A stretch of DNA of 64,000 bases. Origin: Cyanobium sp. CZS48M (GTDB lineage: Bacteria > Cyanobacteriota > Cyanobacteriia > PCC-6307 > Cyanobiaceae). How positions within the stretch are numbered: position 1 is the stretch's first letter; the number at the start of each line of letters is the position of its first letter. This document shows positions 8,073 to 16,626 of this stretch, piece by piece. The position numbers were made by a program, and so were the translations under genes. The notes beneath the pieces are model-generated. The model made no database searches, was not told where the DNA came from, and worked only from the letters and a program-made list of their open reading frames with translations. Location of the stretch: the NCBI GenBank assembly GCA_030373145.1, contig JAUCZK010000008.1, forward strand, positions 1 through 64,000, in the 5' to 3' direction.

Positions 8073-8993
8073 ATGAGCGATCCCAGCCCGCTGCAGGAGG
8101 CCGAAGCCACCTGCCACCATCTCGCCGGGGTGGTGTTCCCCTGGGATCTCACCCGCTCCCTAGAGCTGGCCCTGCTCAAGACCTTCTGCGTGCCCTCAAT
8201 CTCCGCTCTGCTGGATCGCACCGGCGAGTTCGCCCAGCGGCCGCGCAAGCGCTACGACGACACCGGTCTGATGGTGGCCGAGCTGCTCCGCCACGGGATC
8301 GACAGCGAGGCGGGTGCGGCGGTGATCGAGCGCATGAATCGCATCCACGCCCACTACGCCATCGGCAATGACGATTTCCTCTACGTGCTCTCCACCTTCG
8401 TGGCCGAGCCGATCCGCTGGCTGGGTCGCTATGGCTGGCGGGGCCTCACCGCCCTTGAGCAGGAGCACCTGTTCCTCTTCTGGCAGGCCGTGGGGCAGCG
8501 GATGGGGATCGCCACGATCCCGGGCAGCCTTTCAGCGCTGATGGCGCTCAACGAGCAGGTGGAACGGCAGGTGTTCGCCCTTGCCCCCAGCAACCGCCGC
8601 GTCGCCGACGCCACCCTGGCCATGCTGCTGGCCGACTGGCCCGCCCCCCTGCGGCCGGCGCTGCAACGGGTGCTGACCGCCCTGCTCGATCTCCAGACGG
8701 CGGGCAGCCTGGGCTGGCCCGTGGCGCCGGGCTGCCTGCAGCAGCTTGTGCTCGCCGCCCTGCGCCTGCGCAGCCGCGCCGCAGCCGCCATTGCCACGCT
8801 GAGCCGAAGGCTGGGACGGCAACCCCGGGCGCGGTTCTTTTCGCAGCGGCCCACACCCAGCTATGGCGCCAGCTTCCAGCTCGCGCAACTGGGCCCGCCG
8901 CCCCTGCTGCAGCACCTCAACCCGCCCAGGCGTTCAGGCCTGCCTGCCGATGACGGTGCTGACCCCACAGGATCCGCAGCGCCTCCTGGCTGA
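8073..8993 (+). CDS. Oxygenase MpaB-like family (DUF2236)
   Basis: RKRYDDTGLMVAELLRHGIDSEAGAAVIERMNRIHAHYAIGNDDFLYVLSTFVAEPIRWLGRYGWRGLTALEQE. Confidence 0.65.
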   Translation: MSDPSPLQEAEATCHHLAGVVFPWDLTRSLELALLKTFCVPSISALLDRTGEFAQRPRKRYDDTGLMVAELLRHGIDSEAGAAVIERMNRIHAHYAIGNDDFLYVLSTFVAEPIRWLGRYGWRGLTALEQEHLFLFWQAVGQRMGIATIPGSLSALMALNEQVERQVFALAPSNRRVADATLAMLLADWPAPLRPALQRVLTALLDLQTAGSLGWPVAPGCLQQLVLAALRLRSRAAAAIATLSRRLGRQPRARFFSQRPTPSYGASFQLAQLGPPPLLQHLNPPRRSGLPADDGADPTGSAAPPG

Positions 8994-9075
8994 TCCTCCC
9001 CGCACAGGCCCTCTGCGAGCGCCGCCCGATGGGCCGCCTGAGACAATCCACAACCGCTGACCCAGAGGGACAGTC

Positions 9076-9600
9076 ATGGCCGTTCTCGGCAGAGAGGCGA
9101 TCCTGCAGGCGATCCAGGAGGGCTGGATCGCGATCACGCCCTTCGATCCCGAGCGGGTGGGGCCCGCCTCCGTCGACCTCACCCTCGCCCCCACCGTTCG
9201 CGTGTTCCGCAAGCTGCACCAGGTGATCAACGTGCAGGAGCAGAGCGATTACCGGGAGCTCACCGAGAAGATCCAGGTGCCCGAGGGCGAGCACATCCTG
9301 ATCATGCCCGGTGAGACCGTGCTGGGCATCACCCGCGAGCGCCTGCGCCTGGGGCCTGGTCTGTGCGGCTGGCTGGAGGGTCGCAGCCGCTTCGCCAGGC
9401 TGGGTCTTATGGTACACATCAGCGCCCCGTTCATGGGGCCGGGGATCGACAGCCAGCAGGTGCTGGAGATGAGCAACTTCGGCCCCGCTGCCCTGGCGGT
9501 GCATCCCGGCACCGCGATCTGCCAGTTCGTGTTCCAGAAGCTGGAGGGCAGCGAGAGCTACGCCGGCCGCTTCGCCGGCCAGACGGAAGACTCCTTCTGA
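9076..9600 (+). CDS. dcd: dCTP deaminase
   Basis: ITPFDPERVGPASVDLTLAPTVRVF...GRSRFARLGLMVHISAPFMGPGIDSQQVLEMSNFGPAALAVHPGTAICQFVF. Confidence 0.93.
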   Translation: MAVLGREAILQAIQEGWIAITPFDPERVGPASVDLTLAPTVRVFRKLHQVINVQEQSDYRELTEKIQVPEGEHILIMPGETVLGITRERLRLGPGLCGWLEGRSRFARLGLMVHISAPFMGPGIDSQQVLEMSNFGPAALAVHPGTAICQFVFQKLEGSESYAGRFAGQTEDSF

Positions 9601-9775
9601 CCCACCCACGCGCAGCAGTGGCACCCGATCGATGTGCGGGGCATCGCGATGCAGGCCTGCCGCCTGTGGGAAGGCGACCAGGTGTTCGTGGTGCAGGGGG
9701 CGATGCCGGTGGCCACACCTTCGTGGAGCCCGTTGACACCCATACCGAAACCGCCGTGGCCGACACCCTGCTGCT

Positions 9776-10340
9776 GGTGATCGGGGTTCGGTAGCGGCTG
9801 CGGTGCACAAACACCACTTCGCCCCGCTGCTCTTGGAAGGCATCAAGACGCTGGCGGCACAGCTGCTGCAGCTCGTCGCGTAGTGGCTCCGCCATGCTGG
9901 CCTTCGGCCAGGTAACGCCATCGCTCAGTTCGTCGCCGCTGATCAGGCTGTAGGTGCCGTTGCCGTAGGCGGTGATGCCGTTGCCGGTGAGCACCTTGCC
10001 CACCATCCGCTGCCCAGGATTCGCCGGGCCACGTCCTGCGCTGGGGCGGGGCTGGCTGTTGCTTGGCAAATCAGCGCCCCAGCAGTTCCATCAGCATCAA
10101 CGGTTGGTCGATGGGTCTCATGCGCATCCGCTCGGCGATGAATGCGCGGAGGCGAAGGAAGGCAGCAGAGGGGCTGGAGGCCATGGAGTGATGCTGGCGG
10201 CTGCCGGGCGACCGGGCCAGGTTTGGTTTTGGGCGGCCCGTCAGGCCATCGCCCCTGCTGGGATCCCTTCTGGTGTGGGCGTGATGCGGCTGCAGCCAAC
10301 CCGGCTCCGGGTGTGGTTGTGCCGCCCCAGTCCCCTTCCC
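9776..10340 (-). pseudogene. Relic repeat copy C (longest)
   Basis: Minus strand: MASSPSAAFLRLRAFIAERMRMRPIDQPLMLMELLG...QDVARRILG, frameshift, QRMVGKVLTGNGITAYGNGTYSLISGDELSDG..., LCRQRLDAFQEQRGEVVFVHRSRYRTPI. Confidence 0.75.
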
Positions 10341-10391
10341 ACTCCGCAGCATTGCGCGGTAGGGGGGACCCCTCCCCTGGCGGTGTGGGGA

Positions 10392-10601
10392 TCAGATCCG
10401 CTGCTGCCAGCGCTGCGGATCCTGGCGGCCGTGTAGGGCAAGCAGAAGGATTTCGTCGCCGTCCTCACGGAAGTAGATGGCAGAGGGGAAGCGCCGCACC
10501 ACCAGTCTTCGCACAGGGCCATGCACGGTGGGGAAGGAGCCAGGATCGTTGCGAATCCGCTCCACAGCGGCTGCGATGGCTTCCGCGAAGGCCCGATCCA
10601 A
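10392..10601 (-). pseudogene. ParE/RelE-type toxin, N-terminally truncated
   Basis: LDRAFAEAIAAAVERIRNDPGSFPTVHGPVRRLVVRRFPSAIYFREDGDEILLLALHGRQDPQRWQQRI; lacks the usual first ~25 residues. Confidence 0.7.
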
Positions 10602-10621
10602 CCCTACCGAGCCGACATGGA

Positions 10622-10800
10622 CTACTGGCTTAGAAACGCCTCCACGCTGATACCGGCCTGACGCAGAATCGCTCGTAAGGTCCCTTCCGGCATGTCACCC
10701 GGATGATTGGGGATGGTGGTGTAGCGGTTGTCTGATTCGCGAAACCAGATCTCATGGGAACCTGTGTGTCCCGGTACCGGTATCCGGCTAGCCGACCCAC
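10622..10800 (-). pseudogene. hicA: HicA-type toxin with internal frameshifting deletion
   Basis: VGRLAGYRYRD in one frame, then GSHEIWFRESDNRYTTIPNHPGDMPEGTLRAILRQAGISVEAFLSQ* in another; 179 nt, not a multiple of 3. Absent from ORF track. Confidence 0.8.
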
Positions 10801-11034
10801 TCAGGCACTCACCACCAAGGGATGGTCAAAGCGCTCCTCCAGCGGTGAAACGGCGCTGACACCACCGCGCTCCACCTGGGCCTCCATCAAGCGCTTGGCG
10901 ACATCCCTCGCAATTTCCAGGGTCTCAGCCAGGGTTCGACCTTGGGCCACGAGCCCTGGTACTTCGTCCGAGGTGGCGAGGTAGTACCCCTCCGGCAAGC
11001 GCTCCACATGCAGATTGACGATGTGCTCAGCCAC
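10801..11034 (-). CDS. hicB: HicB-type antitoxin
   Basis: IVNLHVERLPEGYYLATSDEVPGLVAQGRTLAETLEIARDVAKRLMEAQ. Confidence 0.85.
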   Translation of the reverse strand: MAEHIVNLHVERLPEGYYLATSDEVPGLVAQGRTLAETLEIARDVAKRLMEAQVERGGVSAVSPLEERFDHPLVVSA

Positions 11035-11304
11035 GTCGTCCAGCTCCTGCTCAGGGGCTCATCTTAGCGAGAGCCTTTGTTGTGCAAGGCCAGCCTGAGA
11101 AGCGATGGCCTTCCCAGCATCCTTCTGGCAATGGGGGAAACGCCTAGGCATGGGGATCATCCAGCCAAGGCGATCGAGGCTCAGCAGCACTCAGCCTTGA
11201 CCCTATGGACTCACCACTTGAACGGGGCATCGGGCCTCTCGTGGCAAGGTCTCCCGGCTTCGGAAACGTCCCAATGAGCCGAAAAGGTATAGAATCAGCA
11301 CCGT

Positions 11305-11568
11305 ATGGAGTTCGCCTTCGATCCGGTCAAGAGTGCCTCCAACCTTGCCAAGCACGGCATCGACTTCCTTGCTGCCCAGCAGCTCTGGAGCGATTCGGAG
11401 CTCCTGGAGCTTCCGGCCCGCACCACCGGGGAGCCAAGATTCCTGGTGATCGGCAGGATTGGCCTCAAGCACTGGTCGGCCGTGATCACCTACCGCGACC
11501 AGAGCATCCGATTGATTTCCGTTCGGCGGTCCAGACCAGAAGAGTTGGAGCTTTATGAACAGTTCTGA
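11305..11568 (+). CDS. brnT: BrnT-type ribonuclease toxin
   Basis: MEFAFDPVKSASNLAKHGIDFLAAQQLWSD...IGLKHWSAVITYRDQSIRLISVRRSRPEELELYEQF. Confidence 0.9.
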   Translation: MEFAFDPVKSASNLAKHGIDFLAAQQLWSDSELLELPARTTGEPRFLVIGRIGLKHWSAVITYRDQSIRLISVRRSRPEELELYEQF

Positions 11569-11785
11569 TTTCGATCAACGATTCGATGACGGCGAGTCAG
11601 TGCTCGAGGCCCTCGACCTCGGCGGTGCCCGTCGCCGTCGGCTGGAGCAGAAACGCGTCAATGTGGACATCCCCGTGTGGATGATCGATCAGCTCGATCG
11701 CGAAGCCAGCCGCCTCGGCGTCACGCGTCAGTCGATCATCAAGGTGTGGCTCGCGGAGCGGCTGGAGCAGCGGACGTCTGCTTGA
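11555..11785 (+). CDS. brnA: BrnA/CopG-type antitoxin
   Basis: RRRRLEQKRVNVDIPVWMIDQLDREASRLGVTRQSIIKVWLAERLEQ; overlaps brnT end. Confidence 0.85.
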   Translation: MNSSDFDQRFDDGESVLEALDLGGARRRRLEQKRVNVDIPVWMIDQLDREASRLGVTRQSIIKVWLAERLEQRTSA

Positions 11786-11814
11786 GCGCAGTGCTGTGAC
11801 TTCTATCCAGAAAG

Positions 11815-11940
11815 ATGAGGCCGCTGAGGGGCTGGAGGCCATGGAGTAATGGTGGCGGCTGCCGGGCGACCGGGCCAGGTTTGGTTTTGGGCGGCCCGTC
11901 AGGCCGGCGACCCTGCTGGGATCCCCTCTTGCAAGGGTGT
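11815..11940 (-). pseudogene. Relic repeat copy D (short)
   Basis: gctgaggggctggaggccatggagtaatggtggcggctgccgggcgaccgggccaggtttggttttgggcggcccgtcaggcc matches copies A-C. Confidence 0.75.
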
Positions 11941-12144
11941 GCCGCCAGGCCCTGCGCCATTGGGGCAACAGCCTCGGCATCCGCTTGCCCGCCTCCATTG
12001 CCCGTGAGGCTCAGCTTCAGGTGGATCAGGCCGTTGCAGCGACGCCTTTCCCTGGCCGAACGGCTGGCGGCCTACGAGCCCATGGCTGGCGAACCCACGG
12101 AGGCCATGGCCTTCCGCCCGCTCGGTGCTGAGGTCATCGAGTGA
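11937..12144 (+). pseudogene. mazE: mazE second copy, internally deleted
   Basis: CRQALRHWGNSLGIRLPASIAREAQLQVDQAV then frame change to RLSLAERLAAYEPMAGEPTEAMAFRPLGAEVIE; same flanks as 7324-7584. Confidence 0.85.
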
Positions 12145-12476
12145 ATGCCCGCCGCGCCGCCCAAGCCTGGTTACCCGATTGCGGCGACGCGATCTGGATC
12201 GACCACAACTCCATCGCGGTGCTGTCCACCGCTTCCTTCCATTCCACCGTGGGCCTGGTGGGGGGCTATGCGATGACGTCAGCTCCTTACAACCGTGGTT
12301 CCACCCTTCCTGTGGATCTGGGCCCGATCCCCGACCGGCCGGGCGCCCACAGGTACGTGCTCTGCCACCAGCTCAAATCCTTCGACTGGCGCGCCAGGAA
12401 CGCTTGCCCCCATCCCATCGGGCGACTGCAGGATTCCCAGCCTCATGTACGCCCAGTCGAGTCCCATACGGGGTAG
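12141..12476 (+). pseudogene. mazF: mazF second copy with internal deletion and altered C-terminus
   Basis: WLPDCGDAIWIDHNSIAVLSTASFHSTVGLVGGYAMTSAPYNRGSTLPVDLG...; lacks PQAGREMKDHHPF and diverges after GRL. Confidence 0.85.
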
Positions 12477-12504
12477 ACCAGGCCTCCAAACCTGGCCAAG
12501 TGGA

Positions 12505-12858
12505 TCAGAAAATCCACAGGGTTTTCTTCTTGCAATAGCCCGCCCCGATGTTCATCCATCCCGAGTCACAGGGTTTTCCGTAGGTGGGCTTCACTTGGTA
12601 ATAGATGGGTGAATTGCAATGCTGCTTCAGGTCATTCACATAACCAAGCGGACACTGGTCATAACCCGGGAGTTTGGGAATCCGCTTTTGAGCGAGTGCT
12701 GTGCCAGGGCTCAGCAGCGGAAGGGCCAGAAGCACAGTGGCCAGACCGAGGGGCAGCGTCTGCACTGGGCGAGCAACCAAGTGATCAAACCCTAGGAGCC
12801 TGTCGCCGGTGGCGCCATTTTCCGGCCAAGCACCGGCCCAAGCCACCAGCCGCCTCAT
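12505..12858 (-). CDS. Small secreted Cys-containing protein (start uncertain)
   Basis: Hydrophobic segment LGLATVLLALPLLSPGTALAQ followed by CPLGYVNDLKQHCNSPIYYQVKPTYGKPCDSGWMNIGAGYCKKK. Confidence 0.55.
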   Translation of the reverse strand: MRRLVAWAGAWPENGATGDRLLGFDHLVARPVQTLPLGLATVLLALPLLSPGTALAQKRIPKLPGYDQCPLGYVNDLKQHCNSPIYYQVKPTYGKPCDSGWMNIGAGYCKKKTLWIF

Positions 12859-13069
12859 CTGGTTCAGACCCTCCCTCCTCGTCGATGATCATCTCGGAGA
12901 TGCCATTGATGAAGCTGTCGATGGTCTGCCCCTGGTTGAGTCGGCTCAGGCGGCTGCGGGGCTGGAAGGGGGGAACCGGAAGCGGTGGCACCGGAGAGGT
13001 CATTCCCAGATCCCGGCACGGCCTTCGAGGGATGGGGCAGCCTGGGATCGCAGCCATGGTGAGAGGCGG

Positions 13070-14191
13070 ATGATTTCCCGGAGGGAATGGCTGGCCGGTG
13101 CCTCAGGCCTGCTCGCGGCGCGCTTCGCCGAGCCACTGCTCTCCCGCCCGGCGAAGGCCGAAGGGGCGGAGGCATCGCTACCGGCACTGGCCACCGCCGT
13201 TCCCGACTTCTCGCCGCGCCACATCACCGCCCGCATGGTGAGCCTTCGTCCCTACCGACCCGAGGGCTTCCGGGTGGAGCTGGAGACCATCGCGGACCGA
13301 TCGATCGTCCACAACATCGGCCACGGAGGCGCCGGAATCACCCTCTCCTGGGGCACCGCCCGGATGGCGGTGGACCGGTTGCTGGCGCTGCGGCAGCCGG
13401 GTCCGGTGGCGGTGCTCGGCTGCGGGGCCGTCGGCCTCGCCACAGCCTGGCTGCTGCACGAGGCCGGCCGGGCGGTGACGATCTACGCCAGCGAGGTGCA
13501 CCCGCGGGTCACCTCCAGCGTGGCCGGCGCCAGCTTCTTCCCCTCCCTGGTGGTGGCGGGTGTGTCCCGAACGCCGGAGTTCGAGGAACGACTCGCCGCC
13601 GCGGTGCGCACCTCCCACCGGCGCTTCCTGGGGCTGCTCGGCCGGGGCATGGGGGTGGTCCGCCGTTCCCACGTCGTTCTGGCAGCGGAGCGGCCGGGGG
13701 GTGGTTGGGTTTCGCGGTTGCTGCCGGAGCTCTTTCCACCGCCGCTCGAGATCCGCGATCCTTCCCTGCCCTTCGCAGCCCCGTGGGTGGGAATCGAGGA
13801 GCGCCTCTTCATCGAGACCCAGCGGTACCTGCCCGCCCTGATGGGGGCGGTGCGCAAGGCCGGCATGGCGATCCAGCGGCGCACCTTCCGCGATGCGACG
13901 GAACTGGGGCGGCTGCGGGAGCGGCTGATCGTGAACTGCACCGGCATGGGCAGCGTCGGCCTGTTCGGCCATGCCGACCTGATCCCGGTGCAGGGGCAGC
14001 TCACCCGTCTGCAGACCGATTCCCGCCTCAACTACACCCTCTCGGCGCCTGGGCTCTACCTCCATCCCCGCCGCGACGGCCTGTTGCTGGGCGGCACCCA
14101 GGACGTCGGAGTGCTCAAGCCCCGCTTCGATCCAGCCGCCGAGGAACGAATCCTCGCCGGTATGCAGCAGCTCTACCGTCCCGCCGGCTGA
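13070..14191 (+). CDS. FAD-dependent oxidoreductase, D-amino-acid-oxidase-like, possible Tat signal
   Basis: MISRREWLAGASGLLAARF...; VAVLGCGAVGLATAWLLHEAGRAVTIYASE; IVNCTGMGS; LLLGGTQDVG. Confidence 0.75.
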   Translation: MISRREWLAGASGLLAARFAEPLLSRPAKAEGAEASLPALATAVPDFSPRHITARMVSLRPYRPEGFRVELETIADRSIVHNIGHGGAGITLSWGTARMAVDRLLALRQPGPVAVLGCGAVGLATAWLLHEAGRAVTIYASEVHPRVTSSVAGASFFPSLVVAGVSRTPEFEERLAAAVRTSHRRFLGLLGRGMGVVRRSHVVLAAERPGGGWVSRLLPELFPPPLEIRDPSLPFAAPWVGIEERLFIETQRYLPALMGAVRKAGMAIQRRTFRDATELGRLRERLIVNCTGMGSVGLFGHADLIPVQGQLTRLQTDSRLNYTLSAPGLYLHPRRDGLLLGGTQDVGVLKPRFDPAAEERILAGMQQLYRPAG

Positions 14192-14330
14192 TCGCCCCAC
14201 CGCTGTCAGAGTGGCCTCACTGGAGGAAAGCCTGCAGGACATCCTTGTCGTGGTTGAGGGAGCTGAAGACGGCTCGTACCGCGCCAACGCTGCCGCTGCG
14301 GCGATCCATACCGAGGCCGACACCCCTGCC

Positions 14331-15839
14331 ATGAGCGACCACGCCATACCGCCGATCGCTGGCTACGAAGCTGAGATCCTCGCCCTGGTTCAGCAGGCCG
14401 GCCCCGTGGCTCTGCCGCAAACCAACCTGAGCCTGGAGCAGATCCGCTCAGGCTTTGCCTGCGCGCTCCACATGCACCAGCCCACGATTCCAGCCGGGGC
14501 GGATGGAGAACTCATCTCCCATCTTCAGTACATGCTGGAGCACCCAGGCGAGGGCGACAACCACAATGCCGAACCGTTTGCCCACTGCTACAAGCGCCTC
14601 GCTGAGATCATCCCCCAGTTGATTCGAGAAGGCTGCAATCCTCGGATCATGCTGGATTATTCGGGCAATCTGCTCTGGGGTGTTGAGCAGATGGGCCGCC
14701 ACGACATCCTCGAGGCCCTCCAAAAGCTCGCCTGTGATCCCACCCTCCAGCCCCATGTGGAGTGGCTCGGCACCTTCTGGAGCCATGCGGTGGCGCCCTC
14801 CACGCCGATCCCCGACCTGAAGCTGCAGATCCTGGCCTGGCAGCATCAGTTCGCGGCCCTCTTTGGCCGGGAGGCCCTGCAGCGGGTGAAGGGATTCTCA
14901 CCACCGGAGATGCACCTGCCCAACCACCCCGACACCCTCTATGAACTGGTGAAGGCGCTCAGGGAATGCGGCTACCGCTGGCTGCTGCTGCAGGAGCACA
15001 GCGTGGAGAATCCTGATGGTTCAGGCCTGCGGCACGAGCAGAAATACATCCCCAACCAGCTGGTGGCGCGCAACTCCAGCGGTGAGGAGGTGTCGATCAC
15101 GGCACTGATCAAAACCCAGGGCTCCGATACCAAGCTGGTGGGCCAGATGCAGCCCTGCTACGAAGCCATGGGTCTCGGCCGGCAGGTGCTGGGTGCCACC
15201 ACGGTGCCGTCGCTGGTGTCGCAGATTGCCGATGGGGAGAATGGCGGCGTGATGATGAATGAGTTCCCATCGGCCTTCATTCAGGCCCACCGCACCATTG
15301 CCGCCCAGGGAGATGATCCGGGCACGGTGGCGATCAACGGCACCGAATATCTCGAGTTGCTGGAGGCCGCCGGTGTGGGCTGCGGGGATTTCCCGCCCAT
15401 TCAGGCGGTGCAGCAACACAAGCTCTGGCAACAGCTGAGTGGCCCGCCCAGCCCCGCCACCACCGAAGCGGCGATCGCCCGGCTCCAGGCCAGCGATCCC
15501 TCCTTCTCGATGGCCGGCGCCTCCTGGACCAACAACCTCAGCTGGGTGGAGGGCTACGCCAATGTGCTGGAGCCTCTGGCACGCCTCAGCGCCGACTTTC
15601 ACCGCCTGTTTGATGAGCAGGTGGCACAGGATCCCAGCGTCACCAAGGGCGAGCCCTATCAGCAGGCTCTGCTCCACCTGCTGCTGCTGGAAACCAGTTG
15701 CTTCCGCTACTGGGGGCAGGGCACCTGGACCGACTACGCCAGCGAGATCCACCGGCGTGGGGTTGCCGCCATCAGCAACGCTCAGCTCAGCGGGGCTTTC
15801 ACCCTCCGTTCTGCCAAAACCAGATCAAACCCTGCGTGA
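14331..15839 (+). CDS. Glycoside hydrolase family 57-type protein
   Basis: FACALHMHQPTIPAGADGELISHLQYML...; LPNHPDTLYELVKALRECGYRWLLLQEHSV. Confidence 0.75.
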   Translation: MSDHAIPPIAGYEAEILALVQQAGPVALPQTNLSLEQIRSGFACALHMHQPTIPAGADGELISHLQYMLEHPGEGDNHNAEPFAHCYKRLAEIIPQLIREGCNPRIMLDYSGNLLWGVEQMGRHDILEALQKLACDPTLQPHVEWLGTFWSHAVAPSTPIPDLKLQILAWQHQFAALFGREALQRVKGFSPPEMHLPNHPDTLYELVKALRECGYRWLLLQEHSVENPDGSGLRHEQKYIPNQLVARNSSGEEVSITALIKTQGSDTKLVGQMQPCYEAMGLGRQVLGATTVPSLVSQIADGENGGVMMNEFPSAFIQAHRTIAAQGDDPGTVAINGTEYLELLEAAGVGCGDFPPIQAVQQHKLWQQLSGPPSPATTEAAIARLQASDPSFSMAGASWTNNLSWVEGYANVLEPLARLSADFHRLFDEQVAQDPSVTKGEPYQQALLHLLLLETSCFRYWGQGTWTDYASEIHRRGVAAISNAQLSGAFTLRSAKTRSNPA

Positions 15840-16626
15840 GGTAATAGAGCCCAGCGGCCAGCAGCACCAGCGCACTGAGGCGGGTGAGCAGCTGGCCATG
15901 GTTCAGCAGCCGCCTGGAAGCGCTCATCAGCCCCACCCAGAGGCTGGTGGCGGCAATCACAGCGGTGTAGCCCAGCGCGTAGCTCACCATCGTGATCACG
16001 GACCACTGGCTGGAGCCGGTGCTGGCCGCAGCCGCGAGCACGGAAAACAACACCGGACTGGCGCAGGGAGAACTGACCAGGGCAAAGCCCATCCCCACCA
16101 GGAAGGGGCCGCCGGCAGGGGGCAATTCCGGCAGACGGGGCAAGCGCAGAGGCAGCCAGCCCCCCAGATTCAGGCCCATCAGCAGGATGATCAGCCCCAC
16201 CCCCAGATGGACCGCTCCGCGCTGGTCCACCACGACCGCCGCAGCGAATGAGGCGAGCAGCCCGAACAGGCTCAGCACCACCACGGTGCCGGCCACGAAC
16301 CCCCCCACCTTCACGATCGCCTGCTGGCGGCTGATCGGCCCGAGCGTGCCGATGTAACTGAGGTTCAACGGCACCATCGCCAGCACACAGGGCGACAGGC
16401 TCGCCAACAGCCCACCCCCGAAGGCGATGAGCGGCAGCACAAGGCTCGGCCGTGAGGGCATGGCCTCGAACCGTTCGGCGTAGGCCTGCGACGCAGACTC
16501 GATCGCCAGATCCAGCTGCATGCCGATCACGGGCAGCCAGTGAATCGCCAGCACCGTCAGCAGCGTCAGCCCTCCCAGGAGCAGCAGAAAGGTCCGTCCC
16601 CGTCTGTGCAAAGCGGAGCTGCTCAT
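15799..16626 (-). CDS. CcdA/DsbD-type cytochrome c biogenesis membrane protein
   Basis: GGLLASLSPCVLAMVPLNLSYIG...FLVGMGFALVSSPCASPVLFSVL; overlaps GH57 3' end by 41 bp. Confidence 0.8.
   Translation of the reverse strand: MSSSALHRRGRTFLLLLGGLTLLTVLAIHWLPVIGMQLDLAIESASQAYAERFEAMPSRPSLVLPLIAFGGGLLASLSPCVLAMVPLNLSYIGTLGPISRQQAIVKVGGFVAGTVVVLSLFGLLASFAAAVVVDQRGAVHLGVGLIILLMGLNLGGWLPLRLPRLPELPPAGGPFLVGMGFALVSSPCASPVLFSVLAAAASTGSSQWSVITMVSYALGYTAVIAATSLWVGLMSASRRLLNHGQLLTRLSALVLLAAGLYYLTQGLIWFWQNGG

Noticed and set aside
6835-12000. Relic repeats as a new defence system or active nuclease
   Set aside because: All copies carry frame disruptions and none keeps a complete ORF, so function as a nuclease is unlikely; treated as pseudogene repeats.
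12785-13057. 90-aa minus-strand ORF (..LNQGQTIDSFINGISEMIIDEEGG..)
   Set aside because: Some plausible composition but overlaps two other candidate ORFs and has no recognised family; not supportable without conservation data.
13087-14347. Long ORFs 13087-14334 (+) and 13178-14347 (-)
   Set aside because: Out-of-frame or antisense to the DAO-like oxidoreductase; low-complexity.
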